A stretch of 10,896 nt of DNA from NCBI GenBank assembly GCA_003242645.1, contig QGVC01000091.1, positions 1-10,896 of the forward strand. The letters are read 5' to 3'. This document shows positions 1 through 8,627 of this stretch, one piece after another; position 1 is the stretch's first letter, and the number at the start of each line of letters is the position of its first letter. A program made the translations under genes and the position numbers. Origin of the DNA: Pseudomonadota bacterium (GTDB taxonomy: Bacteria; Pseudomonadota; Alphaproteobacteria; Rhizobiales; Hyphomicrobiaceae). The notes below the pieces were generated by a model. That model was not told where the DNA came from, did no database searches, and saw nothing but the letters and a program-made list of their open reading frames with translations.

Positions 1-2419
1 CACAATCGGGCGGGCTGGGGTTCGTTGTTATGAGGTGAACCCGCGCGTGTCGCGGTCATCCGCGCTGGCGTCCAAGGCCACGGGATTCCCCATTGCCAAG
101 GTCGCGGCGAAGCTGGCGGTGGGATACACGCTCGACGAGCTCGAGAATGACATCACGGGCGGCGCCACGCCCGCTTCGTTCGAGCCGACGATCGACTACG
201 TCGTCACCAAAATCCCGCGCTTTGCCTTCGAGAAGTTCCCTGGCGCCGACCCCACGCTGACCACGTCCATGAAGTCGGTGGGCGAGGTCATGGCCATCGG
301 GCGCACGTTCGCCGAAAGCCTGCAGAAGGCGCTGCGTTCGCTTGAAACCGGCCTGACGGGCCTCGACGACGTGACGTTCGAGGGACTTGGGCAGGGCGAC
401 GACAAGAACGTGATCCGGGCTGCGCTGGGAACGCCATCTCCCGACCGGATCCTCAAGGTCGCGCAGGCGCTGCGCCTCGGCTTCGATCATGAGATGGTGC
501 ACGCCGCCTGCAAGATCGACCCGTGGTTCATCGAGCGCATCCAGGAAATCGTGGACATGGAGGCCCGGGTTATCGCGCACGGGCTTCCGCCAACGGCTGA
601 GCAGTTCCGCGCCCTCAAGGCCATGGGCTTCTCCGACGCCCGGCTTGCGAAGCTCGCCGGGCTTACCGAGGCGGAGGTGCGGCAGCGCCGGAAGGCGCTG
701 GGCGTGGAGCCGGTCTACAAGCGCATTGATACCTGCGCCGCGGAGTTTGCCTCGCCCACGGCCTACATGTACTCGACCTATGAGCGCGGCTTCGAAGGCG
801 CGCCGGAGTGCGAGGCCGAACCTTCAGATCGCAGGAAGGTCATCATCCTTGGTGGCGGGCCGAACCGGATCGGGCAGGGCATCGAGTTCGACTATTGCTG
901 CTGCCACGCCTGCTTCGCGCTCACAAAGGCCGGGTTCGAGACCATCATGGTCAACTGCAACCCGGAGACGGTTTCGACCGACTACGACACTTCTGATCGC
1001 CTCTACTTCGAGCCGCTGACCGCCGAGGACGTGCTCGAGATCATCCGCGTGGAGCAGGCGAAGGGTAAGCTGGAAGGCGTCATCGTCCAGTTCGGCGGGC
1101 AAACGCCTTTGAAGCTCGCGGGCGCCTTGGAGGAAGCGGGCGTTCCGATCCTCGGCACCTCGCCCGATGCCATCGACCTTGCAGAGGACAGGGACCGCTT
1201 CAAGGCCCTAATCGACAAGCTCGGTTTGAAGCAGGCGGAAAGCGGAATCGCGCGCTCGCCGGAAGAAGCCCGCTCCGTGGCCGAAAGCGTTGGCTACCCG
1301 GTCATGATCCGGCCGTCCTACGTGCTCGGCGGCCGCGCCATGGAGATCGTCCACGACTCGGCGGAGCTGGACCGGTACGTCGCCCGCTTGTCAGCAACGC
1401 TCAATCGGCCATCGGAGCTTGTCGTGTCCGAGCGCCGGCCGCTGCTCATCGACCGCTATCTGTCCGATGCCATCGAGGTGGACGTCGACTGCATCGCAGA
1501 CGGCAGGGATACGTTCATTGCCGGTGTCATGGAGCACATCGAGGAGGCCGGCATTCACTCGGGTGACTCCGCCTGCTCGCTGCCGCCGCACTCGCTTCCG
1601 CCCGAGATCGTCGCCGAACTGGAGCGGCAGACGCGGGAGCTGGCCCTGGCGCTCGGCGTGGTCGGGCTGATGAACGTCCAGTTCGCTATCAAGAACGGTG
1701 AGGTCTACATCCTCGAAGTCAATCCGCGCGCGAGCCGCACGGTGCCGTTCGTGGCCAAGGTCATCGGCCTGCCGATCGCGAGCATCGCGGCGCAGGTGAT
1801 GGCGGGCCGGCCGCTGGCTTCGTTCAACCTGAAACCGCCGAAGCTCAACCACATTGGCGTCAAGGAGGCGGTCTTCCCGTTCGCGCGCTTCGTGGGCGTC
1901 GATCCCATCCTGGGGCCGGAGATGCGCTCGACCGGCGAGGTAATGGGCCTCGATCGCGATTTCGCGCTGGCGTTTGGCAAGAGCCAGATCGCGGCAGGTC
2001 ACGCACTGCCCATGTCGGGAACGGTGTTCATTTCGGTGAAGGATTCAGACAAGGATCGGGTGGTCGCGCCGGCGCGCGATCTCGTCGAGATGGGCTTCCG
2101 CATTGTGGCGACGCGGGGCACCAAACGGCACCTGGAGCAGCACGGCATCCCGTGCGATCAGGTCAACAAGGTGCTCGAGGGCCGGCCGCATGTGGTGGAT
2201 GCCATGAAAAATGGCGAGATCCACCTCGTCATCAACACGACGGAAGGGGCAAGGGCCCTGGCGGATTCCAAGGATATCCGCCGGACAGCCTTGCTGAATC
2301 ATATTCCGTATTATACAACTTTGGCCGGTGCGATCGCTGTTACGAGGGCTATCAGGGCCTTAAAGTCTGATACGTTGAAGGTCGCGCCCCTGCAAAGCTA
2401 TGCGGGAAGTACGGCTTGA
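1..2419 (+). CDS. carB: carbamoyl-phosphate synthase large subunit, 5'-truncated, with apparent frameshift near its left end
   Basis: CarB makes carbamoyl phosphate from ammonia (delivered by CarA from glutamine), bicarbonate and two ATP, feeding arginine and pyrimidine synthesis in the cytoplasm. Residues are counted from the GTG at 35. The reading starts at the end of the first ATP-grasp domain ([16 protein letters not shown], residues 2-17). The oligomerisation region follows (about 100-265), then the second synthetase half from K268 with [15 protein letters not shown] and [16 protein letters not shown]. The second ATP-grasp closes with [10 protein letters not shown] (E561, N563, R565). 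An MGS-like allosteric domain (about 664-780) has [12 protein letters not shown]. The stop is TGA at 2417-2419. The GTG at 35 is not a real start, because it lies inside the conserved EVNPR motif. Upstream coding continues in another frame (GFVVM, codons 18-32), so one G seems to be missing near 33. About 300 N-terminal residues lie outside the window. Identity is certain; whether the gene is intact is not. Confidence 0.94.
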   Translation, partial: TIGRAGVRCYEVNPRVSRSSALASKATGFPIAKVAAKLAVGYTLDELENDITGGATPASFEPTIDYVVTKIPRFAFEKFPGADPTLTTSMKSVGEVMAIGRTFAESLQKALRSLETGLTGLDDVTFEGLGQGDDKNVIRAALGTPSPDRILKVAQALRLGFDHEMVHAACKIDPWFIERIQEIVDMEARVIAHGLPPTAEQFRALKAMGFSDARLAKLAGLTEAEVRQRRKALGVEPVYKRIDTCAAEFASPTAYMYSTYERGFEGAPECEAEPSDRRKVIILGGGPNRIGQGIEFDYCCCHACFALTKAGFETIMVNCNPETVSTDYDTSDRLYFEPLTAEDVLEIIRVEQAKGKLEGVIVQFGGQTPLKLAGALEEAGVPILGTSPDAIDLAEDRDRFKALIDKLGLKQAESGIARSPEEARSVAESVGYPVMIRPSYVLGGRAMEIVHDSAELDRYVARLSATLNRPSELVVSERRPLLIDRYLSDAIEVDVDCIADGRDTFIAGVMEHIEEAGIHSGDSACSLPPHSLPPEIVAELERQTRELALALGVVGLMNVQFAIKNGEVYILEVNPRASRTVPFVAKVIGLPIASIAAQVMAGRPLASFNLKPPKLNHIGVKEAVFPFARFVGVDPILGPEMRSTGEVMGLDRDFALAFGKSQIAAGHALPMSGTVFISVKDSDKDRVVAPARDLVEMGFRIVATRGTKRHLEQHGIPCDQVNKVLEGRPHVVDAMKNGEIHLVINTTEGARALADSKDIRRTALLNHIPYYTTLAGAIAVTRAIRALKSDTLKVAPLQSYAGSTA

Positions 2420-2465
2420 AATAGCGGACTTCCCTCAATAGCTTTTTTCACGTTAGGGGGCAGGC

Positions 2466-2523
2466 CGATTTTCCCGGTGTGAGTGAAAATCGACAGGTGA
2501 AGCTCCGGCGCTTGCCGTGCCGG
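2466..2523 (+). promoter_or_regulatory. greA leader with two short hairpins
   Basis: The 120-nt carB-greA gap holds two inverted repeats. The first has perfect 8-bp arms, CGATTTTC (2466-2473) and GAAAATCG (2485-2492), around an 11-nt loop. The second has 5-bp GC arms, CCGGC (2505-2509) and GCCGG (2519-2523), and ends just before the greA ribosome binding site (GAGGAG, 2525-2530). Neither is followed by a T-run, so they do not look like standard terminators. They could be a processing site, a weak attenuator or chance. A TTGAAA at 2416-2421 could be a -35 element, but no good -10 follows, so greA may be read from carB. Confidence 0.3.
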
Positions 2524-2539
2524 TGAGGAGACTCTGATT

Positions 2540-3019
2540 ATGGCGACCGAACGCGTGCCAATGACCATCCAAGGTTACAAGCAACTCGAAGCGGAGTTGC
2601 ATCGCCTGAAATCGGTGGAGCGGCCGCGCATCATACAGGCCATCGCGGAAGCTCGCGCCCACGGCGACCTGAGCGAGAACGCCGAGTATCACGCGGCCAA
2701 GGAGGCCCAGGGCCTGAACGAGGCGAAGGTCGCGGAGCTGGAGGACAAGCTTTCTCGCGCCGAGGTCATCGATCCGAGCAAGCTCTCGGGCGATACGGTG
2801 AAGTTTGGCGCGACGGTCACGCTCATGGACGAGGACACCGAGGAAGAAGTCAAGTATCAGATCGTCGGTGAGTTCGAGGCCAACGTGCGTGAGGGCAAGA
2901 TTTCAATCGGCTCGCCGATTGCGCGCGCGTTGATCGGCCGTACGAAGGGCGATTCGGTCGAGGTGACGACGCCGAAGGGCACGCGGTCCTACGAGATCGT
3001 GAACGTCGAGTATAAGTAG
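2540..3019 (+). CDS. greA: transcription elongation factor GreA
   Basis: GreA enters the secondary channel of RNA polymerase and stimulates cleavage of backtracked RNA, rescuing stalled complexes. The 159-residue product has the normal family length. Residues 1-75 form the antiparallel coiled coil, with the tip motif GDLSENAEY, whose acidic D43 and E46 reach the polymerase active site. Residues 80-159 form the FKBP-like C-terminal domain ([21 protein letters not shown]). The ATG at 2540 follows a clear ribosome binding site, GAGGAG at 2525-2530, with 9-nt spacing. It lies 120 nt behind carB on the same strand, a neighbourhood I recall from other alphaproteobacteria. A strong terminator follows at 3050. 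Nothing is odd in the protein. Confidence 0.97.
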   Translation: MATERVPMTIQGYKQLEAELHRLKSVERPRIIQAIAEARAHGDLSENAEYHAAKEAQGLNEAKVAELEDKLSRAEVIDPSKLSGDTVKFGATVTLMDEDTEEEVKYQIVGEFEANVREGKISIGSPIARALIGRTKGDSVEVTTPKGTRSYEIVNVEYK

Positions 3020-3049
3020 CTCGACGTCCGTCCTGACGCTTTTCTGGTT

Positions 3050-3084
3050 AGCCCGTGCAGTCTACTGCACGGGCTTTGCGTTTT
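3050..3084 (+). terminator. intrinsic terminator of greA
   Basis: Perfect 11-bp stem AGCCCGTGCAG (3050-3060) / CTGCACGGGCT (3065-3075) with a TCTA loop, followed by a T-rich stretch (TTT, then GCG, then TTTT to 3084). It sits 30 nt past the greA stop. The opposite strand has no T-run after the stem, so it should act mainly on rightward transcription, separating greA from the convergent antiporter gene. Confidence 0.9.
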
Positions 3085-3099
3085 GCTGCAGCCCGCGGA

Positions 3100-4377
3100 C
3101 TAGCCCGGAAGCAGGAGGAAGGCTGCGGCCGCCACCAGCGTCGGACCTAAGGCCGCCGTGAGCAACCCGAGCGGATTGATGGCACCGTCATCGAAGCTGC
3201 CCTTGAGGATCGCGAAGCCCGCCGGGTTCGGTGCGTTCGCGATGACCGTGAGGCCGCCTCCGGTCACAGCACCGGCGACAAGCGCGTACTTGAACTCGTC
3301 GGTGACGCCATCCACCAGCGAGCCAAGATAGGTCAGTGCGGCGTTATCCGTTATGGCGGTCAGGATTGTCGCACCCCAATAGAGTACGGCAGGTGACATG
3401 CCCTCCAGCGTCGGCTGAAGCCACCACTTCTGCAGGCCGCCGAGCACCACCAGGCCGGCGAGGAAGAAGGCCACCATAAGCCCTTCGCGGATAAGGAGAC
3501 GCGACTGGTACTTGTGGTAGGCCTCGGTGAAACCCATGAAGAAAAGAAAGAAGGCGGCGAAGACGATCGGGTGATGGTTGAACACGACCACGCCAGTCAG
3601 AAAGACCAGATGCACCGCGACGACCCAGGCTGGCACGTCGAGACGCGCGAGTGCGTCCGACATGGTTTTCACGCCCTTGAGGTAGTCTCGGAACAGGAAC
3701 GTTACCACAGCAGCGTTGATGAAAACCGCGATTGCCGCCTTCCAGCCGAAGTGCGTCAGCATGAACGCCATGTCCCAGCCCCACGTGCCGGCCACCATTA
3801 GGACGGGAGGCGCCGCGAAGGGCGTGAGCACGCCGCCAATGGAAACGTTCACGAAGAGCACGCCCAGCGTGGCGTACTTGAAGGCGTTCGGTGCGTTCTT
3901 GTTGACGAACCGCTCCCGCAGGAGAAGCGCGGAAAGCGTCATGGCCGCCGGCTCGGTAATAAAGGAGCCGAGCAGAGGCCCAAGCGAGAGCACCGTCAGG
4001 TAGTAGGCTGTCGGCGCGGGCAGGGGCAGAACGCGCGAGATGCCCACCAGCAGCGCGCCGGCAAAGTCGATGATCGGCCGGCTTGCGGCGATGACCATGA
4101 TAACGAAGACGAAAGCCGGCTCAGTGAAGTTGCGGCTTTCGAGGTAGTGCATCGAGGTGTTCGAGCCAAGCTGGAATGCCATGAACACCAGGAGCACCAT
4201 GGCCCAAAAGCCGAAGACTGCTTCCACTTCGCCGAGCAGATGCCACAGGCCTGCGTGAGCAGGCTGTATCCGGGCCAGATGCTCGAAATAGGCCGTCGAG
4301 AACGTGTGTATCACCGCCAGCGCGAAAATGACGGCAGCCATGATTTCGGTAGAGCGCGGAATGATCAGTTCAGCCAT
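3100..4377 (-). CDS. putative Na+/H+ antiporter, polytopic inner-membrane protein
   Basis: A highly hydrophobic 425-residue protein with about ten to twelve membrane segments. It resembles the family annotated 'putative Na+/H+ antiporter' (Na_H_antiport_3, formerly a DUF), related in layout to ion-transporter-superfamily carriers such as NhaD/ArsB. Two similar half-motifs are visible: ITEPAAMT (about 140-147) then GGVLTPFAAPP (about 181-191) in the first half, and ITDNAALT (342-349) then GGLTVIANAPNP (374-385) in the second. This fits an inverted structural duplication in which E142 and D344 could bind the cation. I chose ATG 4377 because membrane-type sequence begins right after it. A GTG at 4488 would add 37 proline/arginine-rich residues, and its AGG abuts the start codon, leaving no spacing for a ribosome binding site. 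Transport of Na+ or H+ is a family label, not proven; the real substrate may differ. It lies 214 nt downstream of uvrC, with no convincing terminator between. Confidence 0.82.
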   Translation of the reverse strand: MAELIIPRSTEIMAAVIFALAVIHTFSTAYFEHLARIQPAHAGLWHLLGEVEAVFGFWAMVLLVFMAFQLGSNTSMHYLESRNFTEPAFVFVIMVIAASRPIIDFAGALLVGISRVLPLPAPTAYYLTVLSLGPLLGSFITEPAAMTLSALLLRERFVNKNAPNAFKYATLGVLFVNVSIGGVLTPFAAPPVLMVAGTWGWDMAFMLTHFGWKAAIAVFINAAVVTFLFRDYLKGVKTMSDALARLDVPAWVVAVHLVFLTGVVVFNHHPIVFAAFFLFFMGFTEAYHKYQSRLLIREGLMVAFFLAGLVVLGGLQKWWLQPTLEGMSPAVLYWGATILTAITDNAALTYLGSLVDGVTDEFKYALVAGAVTGGGLTVIANAPNPAGFAILKGSFDDGAINPLGLLTAALGPTLVAAAAFLLLPG

Positions 4378-4591
4378 TCGTCGTCTCGACCCCTCAAATC
4401 CCTGGTCATCCTCCCCCCACGCGCGATCAACTGCTGCTGGCGGTGCTCGAAGGCTTTGCGGAGGCAGCGAACGGGCGGGCGCGGTCACCCTGCAATAAAA
4501 CGGACCGCGGTTTCAACAAAGAATCGTGGGCTGCGGGATCGTTCGGGCTGCGGCGCGACGATGAAACTCAGCACTTCTAGAAGCGATGGAG

Positions 4592-6790
4592 TTAGCTCCT
4601 GCGCTCGTGGAAGAAGTCGTAGATGGTTTGCGCCATCTGTTCCGAGATGCCAGGCACTTCCTTGAGGTCTGCGACGCCGGCCCGCGAGACGGCCTTGGCT
4701 GAACCGAAATGTTGCAGCAGAGCGCGTTTGCGCGCTGGTCCGATGCCAGGAATTTCGTCTAGCGGGTTGGCCGAAATGGCTTTCGTGCGCTTTGCCCGAT
4801 GGGTGCCGATGGCAAAGCGATGGGCTTCGTCCCTCAGACGCTGGACGAAGTAGAGCACCGGATCGCGCGGCTCCAGCATGAAGGGCTTGTCGCGCCCGGG
4901 GATGTAGAAGTGCTCGCGGCCAGCATCGCGATCGGGGCCCTTGGCCACGCCGACTACGGGAATACCGGTGATCCCCAACTCGGACAACACTTGGCAGGCG
5001 ACGGCAAGCTGGCCCGCGCCGCCGTCGATGAGCACCAAGTCCGGACGATCAGGAAACTCCTCTTCCTCCTGCTCCCGGCGCAGCTCCTCATCCTCCGTGG
5101 CCTCGTCGAACAGGGCCGGTGAGTAGTCGTCATCCGGAAGGTCGGTCGCCTCATCCTCGATACCGGGCTCAGATACGGCTTCGGCACGCAGAACACCGAA
5201 CGGGATGCCCGAGGACCCACGCTCATCGAGCGGTGGCGGCTCAGGCGGGATGATGCGGCTGGAGAGTTCTTCGGTCGCCCCAAGCTGCTCGGCAGCAACG
5301 TGCGGCTCCACGTTCGTCCCGGGTTCAGGCTTCGCGCCGTTCTTGCCGCCGTTCTTTTTCTCAACCAACCGGCGGAACCGGCGCGTCAGAACCTCACGCA
5401 TCATGGCGTAATCGTCGCCCGGCGTGAGGTCCGTCGACTTGATGTTGAACTTCCGATACTGGCTTTTCACGAACCCTTCCGGCCCGGCCACGATCATCGC
5501 GCCTACGGCGTTCGTGCCCATGATGTGGCTGTTATCGAAAACCTCGATGCGCCGTGGCGGTCGTGGCAGGCCAAACCGCTCTGCCAAACCTTCAAGGAGA
5601 ATGCGCTGCGACGAGCTCTCGGCCAGCTGGCGCGCCAACGCTTCCCGCGCGTTGCGCAGCGCATGCTCTACCACGCCCAGCTTGCTTCCGCGCTGGGGAA
5701 CGCGGATTTCGACCCGCCGCTCAGATTTGCTCGACAGGGCCTCCTCGAGGAGGTCGTGAGAGGGCAGCGGCTCCGACAGGAGCAGAAGCTTCGGAACCGG
5801 CTTGTCGTCGTAAAACTGCGCGATGAAGCTCTCGAGCACTTCAGCGGTGCTGAGCGACCGGTCCGCCTTGGGGAAGTAGGCGCGATTGCCCCAATTCTGG
5901 CCGCTGCGGATGAAGAACACCTGGATACAGGTCTGGCCGGCTTGCTGCGCGGCGGCGAACACATCGGCTTCCTCAACCCCCTCGGGGTTGATCGCCTGGT
6001 CCGCCGTCACGTGCGCCAGCGCCCAGAGCCGGTTACGCAGCTCGGCCGCGCGCTCGAATTCGAGCCGTTCCGCGGCTTCCTCCATCAGCTTCTGGTAATG
6101 GCGGCGGACGCTCTGGCTCTCACCTCGGAGAAAGCGTGTCGCTTCATCGACGAGCCGATTGTAGTCCTCGAGGCTGATCTCGCCGGTGCAGGGCGCGGAG
6201 CACCGCTTGATCTGGTAGAGGAGGCACGGGCGCGTCCTCGTCTCGAACACCGCATCCGAGCACGAGCGCAGCAAGAACGCCCGCTGCAGCATGTTGATGG
6301 TGCGGTTGACCGCGCCAGCCGATGCAAACGGGCCGAAATATTCCCCTTTCCGCGTCCGGGCGCCGCGGTGCTTTAGGATTTGCGGTGCCGGGTGATCGCG
6401 CGCGATGAGGATGTAGGGGAACGACTTGTCGTCCCGCATCAGCACGTTGAACCGCGGGCGGAAGCGCTTGATGAGATTGGCTTCCAGCAGCAGCGCCTCT
6501 GCCTCAGTTCCGACGGTGACGATCTCCATCGCCGCCGTCTGCGAGATCATGCGCTGGATGCGGGTGCTGTGCCCGGCGAGGCGGGTGTAATTCGAGACGC
6601 GCGCCCTGAGATTCCGCGCCTTGCCGACATAGATCACGTCCCCTCGGGCGTCGATCATGCGATAGACGCCAGGAGAATTCGGCAGATGCTTGAGATATGA
6701 CGCGATGACCTCGGGGCCGGTCTTGCGCGGAGTTTGCTCCGACGTTTCCGAGACCCGCTCCCGCGCCTCGCCCGCGCGATCCTGTGGCAT
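4592..6790 (-). CDS. uvrC: excinuclease ABC subunit C with a large acidic insert
   Basis: UvrC makes both incisions around a DNA lesion marked by UvrA and UvrB. At 732 residues it is long (E. coli has 610). Domains in order: a GIY-YIG nuclease for the 3' cut (about 37-115, PGVYRM and [14 protein letters not shown]); four cysteines C177, C189, C197 and C201, whose 12/8/4 spacing matches the Fe-S cysteines described for E. coli UvrC; the UVR helix pair that binds UvrB (about 235-262, [19 protein letters not shown]); an RNase-H-like nuclease for the 5' cut with D419 (FDNSH), D459/D460 (GDDY), D589 (LIDGG) and H657 (RDEAHRF); and a C-terminal double helix-hairpin-helix (about 675-728). All key residues are kept. 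Between RRFRRL and PDLVLIDGG lies an acidic, proline-rich insert (about 476-582). The ATG at 6790 has only a weak ribosome binding site, but later starts would cut into the GIY-YIG domain. I see no GTTC-N7-GTTC SOS box upstream. Confidence 0.97.
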   Translation of the reverse strand: MPQDRAGEARERVSETSEQTPRKTGPEVIASYLKHLPNSPGVYRMIDARGDVIYVGKARNLRARVSNYTRLAGHSTRIQRMISQTAAMEIVTVGTEAEALLLEANLIKRFRPRFNVLMRDDKSFPYILIARDHPAPQILKHRGARTRKGEYFGPFASAGAVNRTINMLQRAFLLRSCSDAVFETRTRPCLLYQIKRCSAPCTGEISLEDYNRLVDEATRFLRGESQSVRRHYQKLMEEAAERLEFERAAELRNRLWALAHVTADQAINPEGVEEADVFAAAQQAGQTCIQVFFIRSGQNWGNRAYFPKADRSLSTAEVLESFIAQFYDDKPVPKLLLLSEPLPSHDLLEEALSSKSERRVEIRVPQRGSKLGVVEHALRNAREALARQLAESSSQRILLEGLAERFGLPRPPRRIEVFDNSHIMGTNAVGAMIVAGPEGFVKSQYRKFNIKSTDLTPGDDYAMMREVLTRRFRRLVEKKNGGKNGAKPEPGTNVEPHVAAEQLGATEELSSRIIPPEPPPLDERGSSGIPFGVLRAEAVSEPGIEDEATDLPDDDYSPALFDEATEDEELRREQEEEEFPDRPDLVLIDGGAGQLAVACQVLSELGITGIPVVGVAKGPDRDAGREHFYIPGRDKPFMLEPRDPVLYFVQRLRDEAHRFAIGTHRAKRTKAISANPLDEIPGIGPARKRALLQHFGSAKAVSRAGVADLKEVPGISEQMAQTIYDFFHERRS

Positions 6791-6950
6791 ACCTGAGACT
6801 TAGGCAAATCGCGTCTCAGCGTCCAGTAAAGACAGGGCCGCAGGTCGTCGACGCCCCATTTCCACAATCCTCTACTGGCGTCCGTTGGACAACACGAAGG
6901 CCGACTCCTACCGTCGCCCCGTTGCAGTGATTCCGGGAGGAGGACTGGGA
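6791..6950. promoter_or_regulatory. divergent spacer between uvrC and the exported-protein gene
   Basis: This 160-nt gap must carry start signals for uvrC (leftward) and for the gene at 6951 (rightward). For the rightward gene the ribosome binding site is excellent (GGAGGAGG, 6936-6943, 7 nt from ATG). TTGGAC at 6885-6890 is a possible -35, but the partner at the right spacing (TACCGT, 6909-6914) is weak. For uvrC I found no convincing sigma-70 pair and no LexA-type repeat. The region is inferred to be regulatory mainly from gene orientation. Confidence 0.35.
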
Positions 6951-7514
6951 ATGAGGCGAGCGGTGATCGCCGTTGTCACGGCGGCTACATTGGCTCTCGC
7001 TGGCTCCGCAGTTGCGGACGAAGTTGAGGATTCCATCAGTGAAGCGCTGAGCGCCTATCGGAACAAGGATTATTCCGCGGCCAAACAGGCGCTGGATTAC
7101 GCTTCACAATTGGTTGCCCAGAAAAATGCCGAGGGCCTGACTTCGGTGTTGCCGGCGCCGTTGGCTGGCTGGACGGCCCAGGATGCAGAAGCGCAAGACG
7201 CGACGTCAGTCATATTCGGCGGTATTCGAGCCGCGCGGACTTACGAAAAGGGTGATATCAACGTCCGGATCCAGATCATGGCAGATTCGCCATTGTTGGC
7301 CACCTGGATGCCGATGATCAGCAATTCCGCCGTCGCAGCGGCCATGGGCAAAATGACGAAGATCGGGAAGCAGCGCGCCCTGCAGACGAAGGACGGTCAG
7401 ATCATCGTCGTTGTCAACAACCGCTTCCTCGTGACGGTCGATGGCTCCGCCTCGATGGAAGAAAAGATGGCTTACGCCAATGCCATCAATTTCAGCCACC
7501 TGGAATCGCTCTGA
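6951..7514 (+). CDS. exported protein of unknown function
   Basis: I do not recognise a named family. The 187-residue product starts with a clear signal peptide (MRR, hydrophobic stretch 4-20, likely cut after AVA at residue 22), so it should be periplasmic. Residues 23-55 look like a helical pair, perhaps one TPR-like unit (AYRNKDYSAAKQALDYA). The rest contains LPAPLAGWTAQDAE and a mixed alpha/beta part with VNNRFLVTVDGSA. The ATG at 6951 is supported by the strong GGAGGAGG at 6936-6943. A longer reading from a TTG at 6885 would put 22 polar residues before the signal peptide and is unlikely. No cysteine in the signal region suggests a lipoprotein. It is a single-gene unit, divergent from uvrC and closed by the terminator at 7535. 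A tentative guess is a small envelope protein; function is unknown. Confidence 0.85.
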   Translation: MRRAVIAVVTAATLALAGSAVADEVEDSISEALSAYRNKDYSAAKQALDYASQLVAQKNAEGLTSVLPAPLAGWTAQDAEAQDATSVIFGGIRAARTYEKGDINVRIQIMADSPLLATWMPMISNSAVAAAMGKMTKIGKQRALQTKDGQIIVVVNNRFLVTVDGSASMEEKMAYANAINFSHLESL

Positions 7515-7534
7515 CATTCGCCGCTCCAAAAGCA

Positions 7535-7570
7535 AAATGGCTACCCGCTTCGGGCAGCCATTTCTTTTTT
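7535..7570. terminator. intrinsic terminator, possibly bidirectional
   Basis: 13-nt arms AAATGGCTACCCG (7535-7547) and CGGGCAGCCATTT (7551-7563), with one A-C mismatch and a CTT loop, are followed by T-rich sequence to 7570 (TTTCTTTTTT). It ends the exported-protein gene at 7514. On the opposite strand the stem is followed by TTTTGCTTTT, so it can also stop leftward transcription of the DUF3618 operon, whose last stop codon is at 7587. Confidence 0.88.
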
Positions 7571-7586
7571 CGCAGTAATTCGAAAA

Positions 7587-8627
7587 TTATCGTCCGCGCT
7601 CGGGTATGATCGGCTGGCCCGGCCCCATCGTTCCTGGATTTTGAGGGCCGGTTTGCGGCGAGGCCATGTGCTTCGATTCCTCGACGCCCATCTCCCGTTC
7701 CGCCACTTCGCGAGCCTTTTCCCCAGCTTTGGCAATCACTTCCTCAGCTTTTTCCACCAGGGTCTGGCCGCTGCCGCCTTCAGGCAACAGTCCTTGGGCA
7801 CGCGCTTCTTCTGCCGCCGCTCGGTAGACTTCGGTGGCGGTCACCCTGCCGCGCTCATAGAGTTGAGCCGATTGCTCCGAGATCGTTTCCCGGATCTGGT
7901 CGCGAGCTTCACCCAGATACTCGTCTTCCATGCGCGTCCTCGGCAGCATGGCGCCGACCAAAGCTCCGACTGCAAGGCCTATCGCGCCAAGAACGAGCGG
8001 CTGTTGTTCGATGATTTCGCTAAATGAGCGGGTGGTGCGCTGCTGCATATGCCGGGCTCCTTCTGCCGCGCTGTGCGCTGTTTCCTTCACAGTATGCATG
8101 AGGCCTGCAGCGGACCCGCCGGCCGAGTGCGCTGCTTCTTTCGCAGATGAGACCGTCTGGCCAACCGTGTGGCCCACCGTTTCCGCCACTTCGCCTACGG
8201 TTTCGGCAACTGAGCGTACTGTGCTCCTCGCGCTCGAAACCGCAGACCGGGCACGCTCCAGCACGCCTTCTCCCGTTTCCTGCGCGGATTCCATGGCCGT
8301 GCGCATGCCCGACCCGTTGCCCATGGCGTAGGTGGGTTGGTGCCCGGAGGTGGGTTGGTGTTCGTGCGCTGGTCGATGGTCCCGCTGTTTGCCGAGCATC
8401 ATCCAGAGGAGGCTTGCGCCGGCCAGCACCGCTGGCATTGGATTTTCGCGTGCCTGACGCGCAAGGTTCCTGACGAACTCACCGGCATCGCCAGCCATGA
8501 ACCGTCCGCTGACTTCCTCGAACAGCTCGCCGAACGATAGCTTTCCCTTCAAAGCTTCCAGCGTTTCGCTCAGATCTGCGCGAGCCCGCTGAACCTCTCG
8601 CTCTGCTTGTGTGGGGTTCTCGGTCAC
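7587..8627 (-). CDS. DUF3618-family membrane protein with LEA-like repeats
   Basis: A 346-residue protein, last gene of a three-gene operon. Residues 1-45 match the DUF3618 pattern (AEREVQRARADLSETLEALKGKL). A first hydrophobic segment follows (about 63-78, after ARENP). Next come a His/Gln/Gly-rich linker (84-105) and a long amphipathic Ala/Ser/Thr/Glu stretch (115-200). That stretch holds a 7-residue repeat (VAETVGE, VAETVGH, TVGQTVS; 140-160) and two AHSA units 18 residues apart. A second membrane segment (about 209-228, QQPLVLGAIGLAVGALVGAMLP) precedes a helical region rich in Glu/Ala (240-320) and a Pro/Gly-rich tail. Proteins like this are often labelled 'nutrient deprivation-induced' in rhizobia. 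I chose GTG 8627: its GTGA overlaps the stop of the preceding gene, and AGGAG lies 9 nt upstream. A longer reading to 8852 only shadows the holin-like gene. The role is unknown; an envelope stress or membrane-curvature role is inferred. Confidence 0.85.
   Translation of the reverse strand: MTENPTQAEREVQRARADLSETLEALKGKLSFGELFEEVSGRFMAGDAGEFVRNLARQARENPMPAVLAGASLLWMMLGKQRDHRPAHEHQPTSGHQPTYAMGNGSGMRTAMESAQETGEGVLERARSAVSSARSTVRSVAETVGEVAETVGHTVGQTVSSAKEAAHSAGGSAAGLMHTVKETAHSAAEGARHMQQRTTRSFSEIIEQQPLVLGAIGLAVGALVGAMLPRTRMEDEYLGEARDQIRETISEQSAQLYERGRVTATEVYRAAAEEARAQGLLPEGGSGQTLVEKAEEVIAKAGEKAREVAEREMGVEESKHMASPQTGPQNPGTMGPGQPIIPERGR
8151..8210 (-). repeat. coding repeat of 7-residue units in the DUF3618 protein
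   Basis: This stretch encodes residues 140-159: VAETVGE, VAETVGH and the diverged TVGQTV. The period of 7 residues (21 nt) suits an amphipathic helix with valines on one face. It is part of the LEA-like region. Confidence 0.7.
8330..8360 (-). repeat. 18-nt period tandem repeat encoding HQPTSG/HQPTYA
   Basis: The 13-mer AGGTGGGTTGGTG occurs at 8330-8342 and again at 8348-8360, 18 nt apart. In the DUF3618 frame this gives two six-residue units starting HQPT, inside the His-rich linker after the first membrane segment. It points to recent slippage or duplication in a flexible linker. Confidence 0.75.

Noticed and set aside
35..37. GTG at 35 as a true start of a 794-residue carB
   Set aside because: It encodes the Val of the conserved EVNPR motif; about 300 residues of the family would be missing and no ribosome binding site precedes it.
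4575..4592. CTTCTAGAAG palindrome after uvrC as a terminator
   Set aside because: The palindrome has no loop-forming centre or T-run; it is too short to terminate transcription.
5300..6376. Long open frame antisense to uvrC (358 codons)
   Set aside because: It is a GC-rich shadow frame with no family features, while uvrC on the other strand is certain.
6885..6950. TTG start at 6885 for the exported protein
   Set aside because: It would place 22 polar residues before the signal peptide, while ATG 6951 has an ideal ribosome binding site.
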